This document shows positions 11,501 through 22,626 of a DNA stretch of 64,000 bases, piece after piece. Under the pieces are notes generated by a model. The model ran no database searches, was not told the DNA's origin, and saw only the letters and a list, made by a program, of their open reading frames with translations. The translations under genes were made by a program, and so were the position numbers. The stretch covers positions 248,001 through 312,000 of the forward strand of contig NW_026516226.1 of NCBI RefSeq assembly GCF_025602895.1, given 5' to 3'. Each line of letters opens with the position of its first letter. Positions within the stretch are counted from its first letter, which is position 1. This DNA is from Polychytrium aggregatum. Its lineage: Eukaryota; Chytridiomycota; Chytridiomycetes; Polychytriales.

Positions 11501-13006
11501 CGGTGCCAGACGTGAAGCGGTCAGGTTGACAGTTGCTCACCAAGCACATAAAACTCCTCTCGGAGGTTGAGCGAGTCCAGGATTGTCGACAAAGAGTGGC
11601 TGAAGTGGCGGGCGTTGATCTGTTTGGAGACCATTCCAGCATAGAGACGATCAATGTCCCGATGGAGATGAATCGGGATGAGCGAATCTGATCGAGCCGC
11701 ACAGACAGGCGCTGATGTGCTTGTTGAGATGGATGACACTATGGCCCGAGAGTCCCAGCTGAAGTGCGTTTGGATGTCCCTACCTCATGTGCATCTGTGG
11801 TTGCCGAATGGGTATGGTTGGAAACACAGATGCAACGCAGCGATCCGGAGCGAGGATGATGAGCAGAGGCAATACCGGTGCCACCAGCCGGGACGCCATG
11901 CATGTTGCACTTTCGATCACCACAGCTCGCGGTGGCGATCGACTAATTTGTAGTCTGCTCCCTTGATTGATCTGAGCGACCCGCACTACCGAAACATACC
12001 GGCGGAGGACGAGAGCGGCCCAGGCTTTAGTGTCGGAAAGAGCTCGACTGCCGAAGGAACAACAAAGACATCGCTCGTGATCGATGCCCATAGGAGCGGA
12101 ATGTGCTCGATCTTGATTGTGACAGAGCCGTTGAAGCTGGGCTCGAATCTTGACGTCGATGGCAATGGGGCGGCACGATTAGAACTAGACTGCGGCGCTG
12201 CTGAGACAGTTCAGGGACTCGGTCGGTGTTCAGGGACTCGGCCGGTGTCCAAGTCGGCAGCAACTCCTGTTCAAAGGTATGCTGACGCCAGACAAGTGGA
12301 ATTGCAAAGGCATATACCGACTAGTACATCGACAATTGAGTCTCGGCTTGCTCAACACTCACTTGTTGATGCTCTGGGTCATCCACATGTAGACCACATC
12401 CTCGACAGCCGAAAAATAGTCTGTTGTACTGGATCTCTGGACACCAGCATTGTCAAAATACTCGCACAGCGACGTATCTTGGAGAAGCTCGACCTCCTGC
12501 GCGTGCAGCGGAAGCGATGTGATGATGAAGCACTCATGGTACGAGCACGACAACAGAACCTCGCGGATCACAAATTCGTATAGCGCCAGATGCTTCGAGA
12601 CAATAAAGACAACCCGGGTCGACTTTGGGAGCCTGGAATCGACAACGAACGGGGTTAGGCGATGCCGACCAGCCAAGGCCCGGATTCATGCCATCGAGAT
12701 CGGAGGAGGCTGGGCCGCTGACCGAAGGAGACACATTGTCGACGAGAGCGGCAATACAGGTCGGATGTGGCAGGTGATATCAGCGGGATGCGACATCGAT
12801 CGTCGTTACCTGAGCTTCCCTTGGTCCTCGACTGCCGATTCAAGCGACCGGATCGATGCCGGGCCAAGCGCAAGCAGCTGGTGAGCGCCGCCTGGGTGTG
12901 TCCACTTGACGACTTGTGCGGCTTCGTTGTCGATGTAGACGGTTGCGTCCTTGAGGATTGGCACAGCCCTAGCCCAGGCATCTGAAGAAACCGCTTCGAG
13001 GTTCAT
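8550..13006 (-). CDS. SCFD2-like Sec1/Munc18 (SM) family protein, multi-exon
   Basis: A highly intron-split gene. Conserved blocks lie in order on the minus strand and match human SCFD2. The N-terminus MNLEAVSSDAWARAVP (ATG at 13006, exon to 12810) leads into ILKDATVYIDNEAAQVVKW. Then come RVVFIVSKHLALYEFVIRE (about 12.6 kb), IKIEHIPLLWASITSDVFVV (12.1 kb), LDSLNLREEFYVLGEQ (11.55 kb), SSDRNVAVILIDR (11.35 kb) and LYQVFPRVTPCSVDIAIP (11.0 kb). Near the end are ELYKPLVQQVMETIFKG (9.25 kb) and the C-terminal strand VVVVGGVTFAEANLIRG (8.7 kb), with the stop at 8550. SM proteins act with SNAREs and tethers in vesicle fusion; SCFD2 is a poorly studied ER/Golgi member absent from budding yeast. Not every internal exon boundary could be fixed, so the span is firm but the exact protein is not. 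Confidence 0.82.
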
Positions 13007-13941
13007 GGATACAGCAGGAGCAACGGAAGCACCGATGCTTGTGAATTGCCGAGGGAATATCGTCGAGATGCGGCGCTGTGGTTGACCAGGAGAGCCCGGC
13101 GGTTGAGCAGAGACAGCGAGCCGACCTATGAATCTGGGATGGATCTCTGTTCTCGGCATGGCGCTCTCGCTCGCCAGCGAGAACAATCACGTGCGCCCAT
13201 GTGCCAGATCGCGTGACTCCATCCGTCCTGGGCAACCATGATAGCACCAAAATCGGAGACGGGACACACTCTATTCAGTGGGAAATGGGACACCTGCCCA
13301 CAACCAATTTGTCAGTGCAGTATGCGATGGCATGCGTCTAGCTAGCCATAAGAAATAGAACAGATCACTTTGGCATCCTCCGAGTGAAGACCACAGGTCG
13401 CAGTGCAGCGATGCGGAAATTGAGGGTGTTGTGATTGGCCATGATTGCAATGAGTGGGTGGGTGTATTCAGGTCACAGAAAAACCCCTGTCATGGCTCAA
13501 AACGGGGTGTCCCATTTCATTTTGGAAACGCTGTAACGCCGATATACGACTACGACATCTCATATACGACTACGACACCATGCCCGACCAAGCGAGACCA
13601 GCCGAACTTGCCGGGCCTTGAGGCGATCTCGCCGGGGCCATACAAATACCCGGCGAGCTGCCTCTGGACAGGCAAGTCCGGCCTCCTGACCGACGGTGGT
13701 TTCCAGAAACCCAGCCTCGAACCGGATCCCGCTCGGAAACCCATGTGCATTTTGCGCCTGGGGCTGCCAACCCCCAACTTTCCTGCGACCATCCGGCACC
13801 GCTCTTCCTGCGCATTGCTCCTCTGTTGCTCCACCTCCACATTCCGGATTTCTCCAATCATCATATCGCCGCCTCTCGCCATTATCATCGCCTGTTCAGG
13901 TCCAACATCTCAGCCACGACCAGATCCATCCTGAACCCACG
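13007..13941. other. Intergenic between SCFD2-like gene and TANGO2-like gene, with a dispersed repeat
   Basis: Divergent promoter region of about 0.9 kb. The only structure I see is the repeat at 13282-13518, which has inverted ends and a relative at 22344-22626. No additional gene is supported. Confidence 0.5.
13282..13518. repeat. Dispersed repeat with short inverted ends, copy A (MITE-like)
   Basis: Begins GAAATGGGACACC and ends with its exact reverse complement GGTGTCCCATTTC (13 of 13). Inside are blocks shared with 22344-22626: TTTGTCAG, TATGCGATGGCATGCGTCT, CATAAGAAATA, ACAGATC and CTCCGAGTGAAGACCAC. No coding capacity and no clear target-site duplication. Confidence 0.65.
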
Positions 13942-15095
13942 ATGTGCATCATCTTCTTCACTCTAAACCATCCCGTCTACAAACTGTGAGTCCATCCGCC
14001 GCGTCTGTCTGGTCGGCAGCGTGGGTGCTGCATCGATCGGCATGCTCTTCGCCCGCTCATCAGCCATGCAGCAGCGTAACAATAGCCATGATCGATTTCA
14101 TCACACCCAGGGTCATCGCCGCGAATCGAGACGAATATATAACTCGCCCTGCTCGTCGAGCCGGGGTCTGGCCGCAGAATCCGCACGTTATCGGCGGCAT
14201 CGACTTTGGATTCAACTTCCCCCTCAAGGCACCTCCCAGCCAAGGCTCCTCAGCAACGGCGACGGCAGCGGAAGCGACGGCAGAAACCAAAGAAGCAGCG
14301 TCGCCCGATGTCACTTCGCCTGGTGGCGACCCAAACGGAACCTGGCTCGGCGTTACCACCGACGGCCGATTCGCTTTCATCACCAACTATCGCGAGCCCC
14401 CGCATCTTGTTTCGACTATAGCCCAGTCGCGGGGGCATTTGGTAGGTCGGTTTCTGACGGCCGAACCAGAGCAGGCCGCGTCCCCAGAGGAGTATCTGAC
14501 CCGGCTCTCTCCCGATGCCCATCGATACAACGGCTTCAACTTGGTCGTTGGAGACATCCACGGCTCCATGTTTCACATCAGCAACCGCAAAGCTGGCCAG
14601 TCTGGCCATGCGGTGTGGAATTCGCCGGCGCCCATTCCCCTGGCCAACTCGGCTGTCTATGGCATGAGCAACGGAATGCTCTTTCCCGACTCGGACGATG
14701 ATGTATGGCCCAAAGTTCGAAAGGCCAAAGCCGAGGTCGAGGCCCTGCTGTACCCAACTGATCCTTTAGTCGGCTGCGAATCGCAGGAACAGCTGATTGA
14801 GAAGCTCCTCGACGTTCTGAGCGACACCGCCCAGGTCGAGTCTGCAGAGCTGCTTCCCAAGCGTATGTTCAACTACAATCTAGAGCGACTGCTCTCGGCC
14901 GTGTGTATCGACCGCCGGTGCATGCCCAACCAAAGCTACGGAACAAGAACCCAGACCATCGTGCTCATCGATCGAGATGGGAATGGCACCTTTGTCGAGC
15001 GAGATCGATACAAGGTCGTCGTTGACGAGGCCACGGGACAGGAGAGCATCATCGAGGGCAATTTCACCGAAATAATTCGGTTTACGGCGGCTTGA
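13942..15095 (+). CDS. TANGO2 / NRDE-family protein
   Basis: Two exons (13942-13985 and 14111-15095) give 342 residues. The N-terminus MCIIFFTLNHPVYKL joins across a GTGAGT...CAG intron to VIAANRDEY, recreating the family signature MCI...NRDE (Asn20-Glu23). Further family blocks are GTWLGVTTDGRFAFITNYR, RYNGFNLVVGD, YGMSNG and the C-terminal SYGTRTQTIVLIDRDG. TANGO2 proteins are linked to Golgi organisation and to mitochondrial, lipid or heme handling; the biochemical role is unsettled. An Ala/Thr/Glu-rich insert of about 35 residues sits before GTWLG and is longer than in animal proteins. The start codon is chosen because Met-Cys is invariant in the family. Confidence 0.92.
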
Positions 15096-15731
15096 TCGAT
15101 CCTATGAACAGGTGTCGATGTCGGACCAATTCGATTGGTGAATCCAGCCGCCGAGAAGCAAGCAGCCACTAAATTCAATGGCGCTGTTCACAAAACAGCG
15201 TAGCACTTTGATGAGTGCCGGAAAGTACAGCTTGTTCAGAACAAGACGGGACAGCGGTGTTCCTGAGCGTTCGGCACATCAACGACTAATTGTTGTTGGC
15301 TTTGAGGCACTGTCTTGAATATATCTTGTGGATCTCTTTTGGCAACGATCGACTTGCATCGTGAGCACACTTGGCCATGATGGACGATGTATTGGGGTGT
15401 ATTCCGGACCCAGAAAGTGAGAGCCTGACTCAATGGGGCATCTCGTTTCAGCAGAGACCCGCTGTAACGAGCTATTTGTTCAACCTCACAGTGTGTTTGA
15501 GCACGCTGGCAATCAACATTATCTGCTCCGTGCGCTTGAGCTCCTGGACGATGGGCAGCGTCCTGTTCTGAGTTGCCTTCGAGTTCCTGGTCAACCCCCC
15601 CCCGGACCATCACATGATTCATTCATGGGTGTGGCTTGTGGTTGGGCGGATGGCTTTGCCCTGCTCTCCTTCGTTCCCCCGGCTCGTTCCCTGCAGAGCT
15701 TTGCTTCGTCCTCGCTCTTCGATTGCTCGCC
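15096..15731. other. Intergenic, no gene supported
   Basis: Holds the 3' flank of the TANGO2-like gene and the 5' flank of the Sel1-repeat gene. A minus-strand frame near 15470-15570 (PIVQELKRTEQIMLIASV) looks helical but has no start, splice context or family match that I recognise. Confidence 0.4.
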
Positions 15732-17243
15732 ATGACTGCCAGTACCATGTCCTCCTCCCTCGACATCACTCGACTCTCACTCAAACACAACCAAGACATC
15801 TTCACCATCTTCTGCTGCAACGACAGCTTCCAACTCGCACTCGACTTGAACACAATCAAGACCCTCCTTCGAGTATGCAAACGAGCCCAGTCTCTCCTGA
15901 GCTTCAAGGTGCCTCACTTCCACAGGTGGTGTCAGAGTGCAGGATTGTGCCATCCAGACGGCCAGCTACGGATCGGCCTCACACCGAGCGACCAGATTGC
16001 CCTCTCGCTGCACTGCGAGGATCAAGCCACAGCCGACCGATCCTGGCTGGAAGATCGGGCAGAGCAGGGCAATGCTGCCGCCTCCTACTTCTTGGCACGG
16101 ATTCTTCAAGTCGATCTCGACAAGCAGCAGTCTGCGGATGAATCTGACCGGGTGACTACCCATAATCAAATCGTCCGCCATCTTAAGAATGCAGCTGAAG
16201 TTGATCATTCCATGGCACAGCTCGAACTGGCCGAGTGTTATCGCAACGGTCATGGAGTCGACCAAGACCACACCAAAGCCACCGAGCTGTACCGCAGTCT
16301 TGCAGATCGCGGAATCTCTCAGGGCCAAATCGCTCTCGGCGGTTGCTATGAGGGCGGTGAAGGCGTCGATCAAGATTACAACATAGCCATCGAGTGGTAC
16401 TCCAAGGCTGAAGATCAAGGCAGCGAAGATGGTCGACTCCACATCACGTTCCTGCGAGCCTGGTTCTCGTTCATTGGACACGGCACCGAACAGAGCGATG
16501 CTGATGCCCTCGCTCGCTGGCAGGAAGTCGCCACCCAGTCCACCGATCCAGTCATTAAACCCATCGCCACCCACATGGTCGGCTGGATGCACTACCTCGG
16601 CCGAGGAACTGAGCGAGACGAACAGAGGGGTATCAAGATCATCCGAGACAACCAATCGGACGAGTTCAAACTCGGAGAGTCGGAATGTCTCGCATCGGTT
16701 TGGAACAACATCAAGTCCGACTCACGCACAGCCTGCAAGTTCTTCAATCTCTGTCAGCTCGGATCGGACCGAAACTGGTTGTGCAGACATCTCATGGCTG
16801 TGTGTGTGTTCTTTGGATTCGGAACTACTGAGGACCGAACAAAGGCAGCAGGAATCTTTGAACCGCTCGCCGATGACGGACACAGCGACAGCCAGTTCTG
16901 GATCGGAAGCTGCTATCGATGCGGCGGGGGAGTATCGAGGGACTGGAAAAAGGCATTCGAGGGGTACAGCAAGTCGGCCGACCAAGGCAACTCGTACGGG
17001 CAGTGGATCGTTGGTTGTTGCTGCTACAATGGACATGGAGTCACCAGGGACTACGCCAAAGCACTTGAATGGTTCCGCAAATCGTCTGAGCAAGGCAATC
17101 GATACGGGCAATGGTGGCTCGGTAACTGCTACCAACTTGGTCGCGGTGTCCCTGAGGACATCGACACCGCCATCTCCTGGTTCCGCAGGTCCGCCGACCA
17201 GGGTCATGAATCGGCCTTCAAGGAACTCGAAAGGCGGCCATGA
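15732..17243 (+). CDS. Sel1-like repeat (SLR) protein
   Basis: Intronless, 503 residues from the ATG at 15732 (MTASTMSSSLDITRL); this Met is preferred over upstream in-frame codons, which would add a low-quality hydrophobic extension. From about residue 100 on it has eight Sel1-type repeats, each ending in a GxGV/T-x-x-D turn (GHGVDQD, GEGVDQD, GHGTEQS, GRGTERD, GFGTTED, GGGVSRD, GHGVTRD, GRGVPED) followed by KA...W(Y/F)xKSADQGN helices. Such repeats form alpha solenoids that bind partners, as in Hrd3/Sel1L or Chs4. The first 100 residues are not repeat and lack a signal peptide, so the protein is probably intracellular. Partner and role unknown. SLR families are often expanded in early-diverging fungi. 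Confidence 0.9.
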   Translation: MTASTMSSSLDITRLSLKHNQDIFTIFCCNDSFQLALDLNTIKTLLRVCKRAQSLLSFKVPHFHRWCQSAGLCHPDGQLRIGLTPSDQIALSLHCEDQATADRSWLEDRAEQGNAAASYFLARILQVDLDKQQSADESDRVTTHNQIVRHLKNAAEVDHSMAQLELAECYRNGHGVDQDHTKATELYRSLADRGISQGQIALGGCYEGGEGVDQDYNIAIEWYSKAEDQGSEDGRLHITFLRAWFSFIGHGTEQSDADALARWQEVATQSTDPVIKPIATHMVGWMHYLGRGTERDEQRGIKIIRDNQSDEFKLGESECLASVWNNIKSDSRTACKFFNLCQLGSDRNWLCRHLMAVCVFFGFGTTEDRTKAAGIFEPLADDGHSDSQFWIGSCYRCGGGVSRDWKKAFEGYSKSADQGNSYGQWIVGCCCYNGHGVTRDYAKALEWFRKSSEQGNRYGQWWLGNCYQLGRGVPEDIDTAISWFRRSADQGHESAFKELERRP

Positions 17244-18192
17244 TCCCCGAGTCGCTCCCGATTGTCACATTCCAAGAGCCAGGTGACAGCACTGACCATA
17301 CAAGCAGAGCAGAGCAGCCAAGCAATCCCGCCTTCTGCATCCCTGAGTCTGAAATACCAAACAGCGAGCTTTCAAAGTAGTTCTTGTGCAGCGACAATGA
17401 CCAAGTGATGCAGGATTTGACATTCAGCACATTCGATATACCGAGTAGCGCTGCCCCATAATCATCGCAGCTGTGTGCAGCCCCACAAGTCAATGAGAGC
17501 GGAGGGAGAACGAGAAGCAGACTTTCTGGCTTTCTGTCTCCTCCGCTTATTTTCTAGATCCTTAGTTCCCAGTTTACTCTCTGCCCTACCCTCGCACACC
17601 GCCCGCTTACCGTCCGCAATCATTCCCATCGTCCTTCACACGCTTTCGTCGTTTGTCACCATCTACAACCGACTATTCTACTGCTCAAAAGCAAGGGTGG
17701 TCCGAGGGCGCCGAGCTTTCCCATGACGATATGATTCACATGATGGCGTGGATATTGGGTCAGCGATGAGTCATCGAGCGCAAATTGAGAGAACAATGTT
17801 TGTACCAAGATAGAAGTGCGCTTGATCTAAAATGACCCGTCCGAGCTTGCCAGAGACAAGCTCTCATTGCCTGTGGAAGCGCCGGCGACTGTTGGAGTAT
17901 ATCGAGCAGCAATCCCGCTTGGTGGCAGCGGATCCTCGCCTGGGCCCCATCGACACGGACACAAACCATGAACTCTGTGGGCAAAGACAGGAGTCAGGCT
18001 CCGGCTCCGTGGCGAGGTAGGATCCATGGATTTCATCGATTTCAAGGCTCGCAGAAAAGGGAAAACATGTGGCTCTGGCTTGGCTTGGCTGTCGTGAGCA
18101 GAGCCCTGAAGGATATGGTGATATGACCCAGCATCGAATCAAGAATCATTTACGTTGATGGCACTGAGGATATTCCGGTAGTGTCGCGACTA

Positions 18193-18335
18193 CAGCATCA
18201 GCATCAGCATCAGCATCAGCATCAGCATCAGCATCAGCATCAGCATCAGCATCAGCATCAGCATCAGCATCAGCATCAGCATCAGCATCAGCATCAGCAT
18301 CAGCATCAGCATCAGCATCAGCATCAGCATCAGCA
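18193..18335. repeat. (CAGCAT)n hexanucleotide array
   Basis: About 143 bases, nearly 24 uninterrupted CAGCAT units. It would read as Gln-His on the plus strand and Ala-Asp or Met-Leu on the minus strand, all artefacts of the repeat. Confidence 0.95.
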
Positions 18336-19776
18336 CCGCAACCCAGACCCACAACAGTATGACTGCCAACACATTCCCGAGAAACTGGGAGGGCAGAACG
18401 ATTGTCTATGCAGGGCAGGAGAGCCTGGTACAGGCCCAAGAAGCAGCGTTCAGCCCAGACCCAAGTCCGGATCCAGCCCAAAACTGGTAAGTCTTGGCCA
18501 GCGTGCATTGGCTCAGCCCAACGAGACCAGGGGGGCGGACTTCGAGTGAAAAATGGTTGCTGCGGCGAGGTATTTTAGGTTTGGCGGAATCTCAGTTGAT
18601 GGTGAAGTCAGTCGAGAGTTGATCAAGCTAGGATGGTGAGGATTGCTGAATGCATCCGGCGATGCAGATTCGCAAGACGACTCGCAGACGACTGGGCATC
18701 TTCAACCACGCCAAGCGATCGCAGTCAACAACGACGGGTACGCATTCGATAAATGTGTTATATTGGCTGGGAACCCTCGCAGACATGCATCGATCCATAA
18801 ACTAAACGGAAGCCGGCCTTTGCCGTGCTCATCTAACGACCGCAATGCACCTCCTCGTCCAATATCTGCCACCACCACGACGCCAAGGCTCGACCATGGA
18901 TGTCGTGTTTGACGAGATAGAGTTCTTCAGGTCTGGCTCAGACCCAGCCCCGGCAGCGCCTGGCCGATGCGCCGACGATGTCAACTATGCCGATAATTCC
19001 GAAGATGCCGACAGACACAGACAAAGCCCTCTGGCTCGCTTGTCGCATTGCAGCAGCCCCAGGCGAGAATTATCGTCAGATCGCTCTGGTGAGCGCGGCC
19101 ACATTAGCTTGGCTGTGCTCGACATGGCCGACGACAATGACTCACACCCGGAAGCCGACCCCGCCGACGCTTGCAACGGAACAGATATCGGCTCGAGAAT
19201 TGCAGCCTCAACTCGTCGACAGAGCTTTAGCGACGCTCCCGAGTTTGAGTATCTGCCCCATCGGTTGCATTGACCTAAGCCAGATGGACAAAGTTGTGCT
19301 TGGACCGCTCTGCCCAAGGTTGCATCCGCAACTGGTGAGCCGTAACTGCACATCACAAACGAATAAAGCTCCAGAGCATATGCTACCTCGTCTCGCTGAC
19401 ATGCTCTCCTCCACCGCAGCTCACCCAGCTATTGGCTCCTCAGCCACCGTGATGCATCTTGGGAGTTTCCCCCCGGCAACCAGGTTTGGCGTCACCCCAC
19501 CCAAACAAGCTGCCGACCACATGGCTCCGACCGTGTGCAACCCTGCACCCGATATAGAAGCTGTCAGTACACGTGGGTGCACATGGCTTGGCCCGCCGCA
19601 AAAACAACGCCGCGCAAAAAAGCCGCGGCCCTTCCTGCTTGCGCTCTTGGCCCTCAGCCATCCCTGTTGCCTCCGCTCTCTGGTGATAGCCGAGCCGCCG
19701 AGCCGCCGAACGACCAACCCAACAACCCTGCTGGCCGACTCAATTGCCGCCGCCTGTCGCCCGTCCCCAACACCGC

Positions 19777-19783
19777 ATATAAG
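19777..19783 (+). promoter_or_regulatory. TATA box of copper-fist gene
   Basis: ATATAAG about 180 bases upstream of the ATG at 19959, in a GC- and CT-rich leader region. Confidence 0.55.
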
Positions 19784-19958
19784 TTGCGATCTCCCAGAGC
19801 TCGCAAGCACCGCAAAAACCCCATCGCAAGTCCTCTGCCGCCGCCAACGGGCTGCCATCCCCCCCTCCCGTTCCAAACACGACTCCTGGCCCTCTTGCCC
19901 ACTAGCCTTTCTCCCTCACCCAGCAATCAGTCCGTCTACCGCCAATCTCCCCGCAGCC

Positions 19959-22225
19959 ATGATTTTCTGGGGTACCTATCGCTTCGCCTGCTCAAAATGC
20001 CAGGTCGGCCATCGAAATGCTTCGTGCGACCACCTCTCCCGGCCGCTCATTGAGCTCAAGGGCAAAGGCCGTCCTGTATCCCAGTGCTCGTTCTGTCGGG
20101 ATAAGCGTAGAGCCGGTCAAGGACACGCCCACCACAAGTGCATCTGCGGTAGCCTCTCGAGCTCCATCTCAAAGAAGCGAATGGAGGCTTATTTCGAGAC
20201 GGGAATCGTGATGGTGTTTGAGGGCGAAAACGCCGAGTCCGCCCACCAGAAGCTCCAGAAGGAGCGGGAAATCACCGTCACGATTCAAAAGAAAAAGACC
20301 CAGTCCCCCGATGATCTACACATGAATTTTGTGTTCCAGACGGCCAAGTTCTTTGAAGAGGTTGTCGAGGTCGACATGATGAAAATCCTGGGTGAGTGCA
20401 TGCGCAGATGTGTGAGTGTGTGCGCAAGCTGCTGTATTCGAGACCCCCGTCGTTGTTGCGCCGTAGGATCGAGCGATCGCTCGCAACCGGCTCGCGGATG
20501 GGCTGCGGCCCGAACAGCTTCCGGAATGTACCGGACCTCTGTTCCTCACTGCGCTGCGTTGCTTCGCTACATTGCTTCGGTGGGCCTGGCAACATCCGTC
20601 TCCACGCTTCGCCATCGCTGTTTTGCTTGGTCGTGTTGAAGCAGGCATTGCATTGCACACACGTTTGGCCATCCCGCTGCGCTGTTTTCGACAGTCGTCC
20701 AGCCGCCTCATGCTGATCGCCTCTGTTTGCTCCAGCCAATCCGTGCCAATGTCATATGGGTGGGCCATGTATTTGCTCCGAGCTGCCGGCCCAGCCCCGG
20801 AACAAGTCGAGGAAGGAGACGCCCACCCAGCTCGCCAACATTGCTCCCTCGCTAGCCTCGTCCTCGCCTTCGTCCTCAGCCGTCCGACCGGCGACGGAAG
20901 CTATCCATTCTGTCGCCCCAACCGGCTTCTACTCCAATCCCCAAGCCTTTGATGCCGCGCCCAGCAAGAGCCCTGGCTTTGACTTTAATCTTCAGCAGGA
21001 TCTTTCCTCCCGTGTGTTTTCTGACGCCATGTCTCACCCGTCTATGCTTCCGGCGCAAGAAATGCCCTCGACCTTCCACGGGCAATATCCCATGGTTACC
21101 AGTCACGACCGTACGGCGCTTGAGGCGTTGTTCCAGCTCCGCGACGGCGCCAGCATATACAGCCCGGCCGGCCTTGGCTCGACGCTGGGATTCCAGGCGC
21201 CGCTCCCATCACCGGCCCCGGTCATCGATGCCTCGGGCATAGTCAATCCCAGTCTCCTGGCGCCTTTCCCAATGATGAAACCGAGCACCTTGGATATGCT
21301 ACCGTACATCACTGCAGCCCCTGTGGACCCGGTCCGCGAAATGGCCTACAACGCACGCATGGCCAACGGTCAGCCGCAAGCTGGCTTTGGCAATCCATTG
21401 CCGCCGGTGCAAGGGGACCACCTCCCCAAGCGGTCGTGCTGCTCTTCCAAATCGAAAAAGTCGCCGGCTCCATCAAAGCCCCAGAGCGCCAAGGCCACAT
21501 CCGGATGCTGTGGATCCAAGCCAAAGCCAGACGAGCGAGTGCGCAGCGGCATTGCTTCACCACAAACAGACTCTTGCTGCGAGTCAGGCCGCTCGGAGAA
21601 AGCCTCTCTCGGCCAAGCCCACTCACGGGGCGGCTGCGCGGGATGCGAATCGAATGGGGGCTGTCAATGCGCCAGCTCTGCTGGAGGCTGCCGCTGTTCG
21701 TCCGTCGAAAGCACCGAGTACTCGAGTTCGATTGAAGACAATGGCCACGAATGGTACGACAACCGCAAATGGGTTGAAATCCCACATGCCGATCCGTCGA
21801 GCTCAGCAGCTCCAAGCCCGGCGCACACCAAGTCGACAGGATGCTGCGGTGGCAGCGGCAGTGGTGACGGTGGTGGCAGTTGCGGCGGTCGAAGCCGCGA
21901 GCAGACCGATCGACTGGCTTATGCCATGGCACACCCGGCGCTGCAGGGCTCGGTGGTGGGGCAGCACCAGCATCAGCTCCAGCTCCAGCTCCCTGTCGTT
22001 GACTCGTATGCTTCCCAAGCACCTACCGAGCCAGGAGCTGGCGAGTACGTCTCCACCCCACCCGCGAGCGGCCCGGCGTCGTTCTGCGCATCCAAGCTGC
22101 CGTCGGCGCAGCGGCTCGAAGCTCTTGTGGCCCTGAATACGATCGTCCAAGAGGAAATTGCGCGAGCGACCTGTGCCTGCGGATGCGACCGTCAGGGCGG
22201 GGTATGCAGAAACTGCACCAAGTAA
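19959..22225 (+). CDS. Copper-fist transcription factor with Cys-rich clusters
   Basis: Two exons (19959-20391 and 20736-22225) give 640 residues. Residues 1 to about 62 form the copper-fist DNA-binding domain: MIFWGTYRFACSKCQ...C-x-H zinc knuckle (C-x2-C-x8-C-x-H), the KGRP minor-groove motif and KCICG. Across the GTGAGT...CCAG intron the protein resumes with NPCQCHMGGPCICSEL, a CxCx5CxC cluster like the copper-binding motifs of Ace1, Mac1 and Cuf1. The middle is Pro/Ser-rich. The C-terminal half has several Cys groups (CCSSK, CCGSK, CCESG, CAGCESNGGCQC, GGCRCSS, STGCCGG) and a final CACGCDRQGGVCRNC. Expected role: nuclear copper-responsive regulator; activator or repressor cannot be told. 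The start has the usual MI- opening of the domain; a longer in-frame upstream frame exists but holds no domain. Confidence 0.94.
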
Positions 22226-22343
22226 CCTGGCTCGACACTCGACGACATGCTGTGGGACACCGAGCTGCCCGCAAGATCGTGGCGCGAATAGTTTTGGTGA
22301 CTGGGGTTCGAGAGCGAGGCGAGCTATCGGTCTTTATATGGGC

Positions 22344-22626
22344 AAACGGGACACCCTCACGATCCCATTTGTCAGCCTAGTATGTGATGGCTTGCGTCTG
22401 GCTAAGTCATAAGAAATAAAAACAGATCCCCTCCGAGTGAAGACCACCGGTCGCTCTCCGGTTTCCACAGCCGACTCCGCACTGGTGAATGGTGCTCTTG
22501 GACACTGAATATGGAGGCAACTTTTCTCGGGCTATGGGTAAGGGCGTAGCATCGTAACGCAGAATGGTCATGGCCAGCGCGTGACATAATATCAAGTCGA
22601 TGGTCAAAATCCGTGGTGTCTCGTTT
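22344..22626. repeat. Dispersed repeat with short inverted ends, copy B (MITE-like)
   Basis: Begins AAACGGGACACC and ends GGTGTCTCGTTT, inverted with one mismatch in twelve. It shares internal blocks and their order with 13282-13518: TTTGTCAG, GCGTCTGGCTAAGTCATAAG, ACAGATC and CTCCGAGTGAAGACCAC. It is about 46 bases longer than copy A. Some similarity continues past the right end, so the true boundary may differ. Confidence 0.6.

Larger units (their letters stand above)
17244..19958. other. Long intergenic stretch with hexanucleotide array
   Basis: About 2.7 kb with no gene I can support. It contains the CAGCAT array at 18193-18335 and, at its right end, the TATA element and leader of the copper-fist gene. 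Frames at 18845-19273 and 18978-19958 are open but composition-driven, with no domain signature. Confidence 0.45.

Noticed and set aside
15470-15620. Possible small minus-strand gene with helical peptide (PIVQELKRTEQIMLIASV)
   Set aside because: No start codon or splice site in a sensible position, and no family match I can name.
18181-18549. Plus-strand open frame encoding a Gln-His repeat protein (and Ala-Asp on the minus strand)
   Set aside because: The frames stay open only because the CAGCAT unit is six bases long; the flanks carry no domain or splice signals.
18978-19958. Long in-frame extension upstream of the copper-fist domain
   Set aside because: It has no domain, precedes a TATA box at 19777, and the copper-fist domain normally starts at the very N-terminus, as at 19959.
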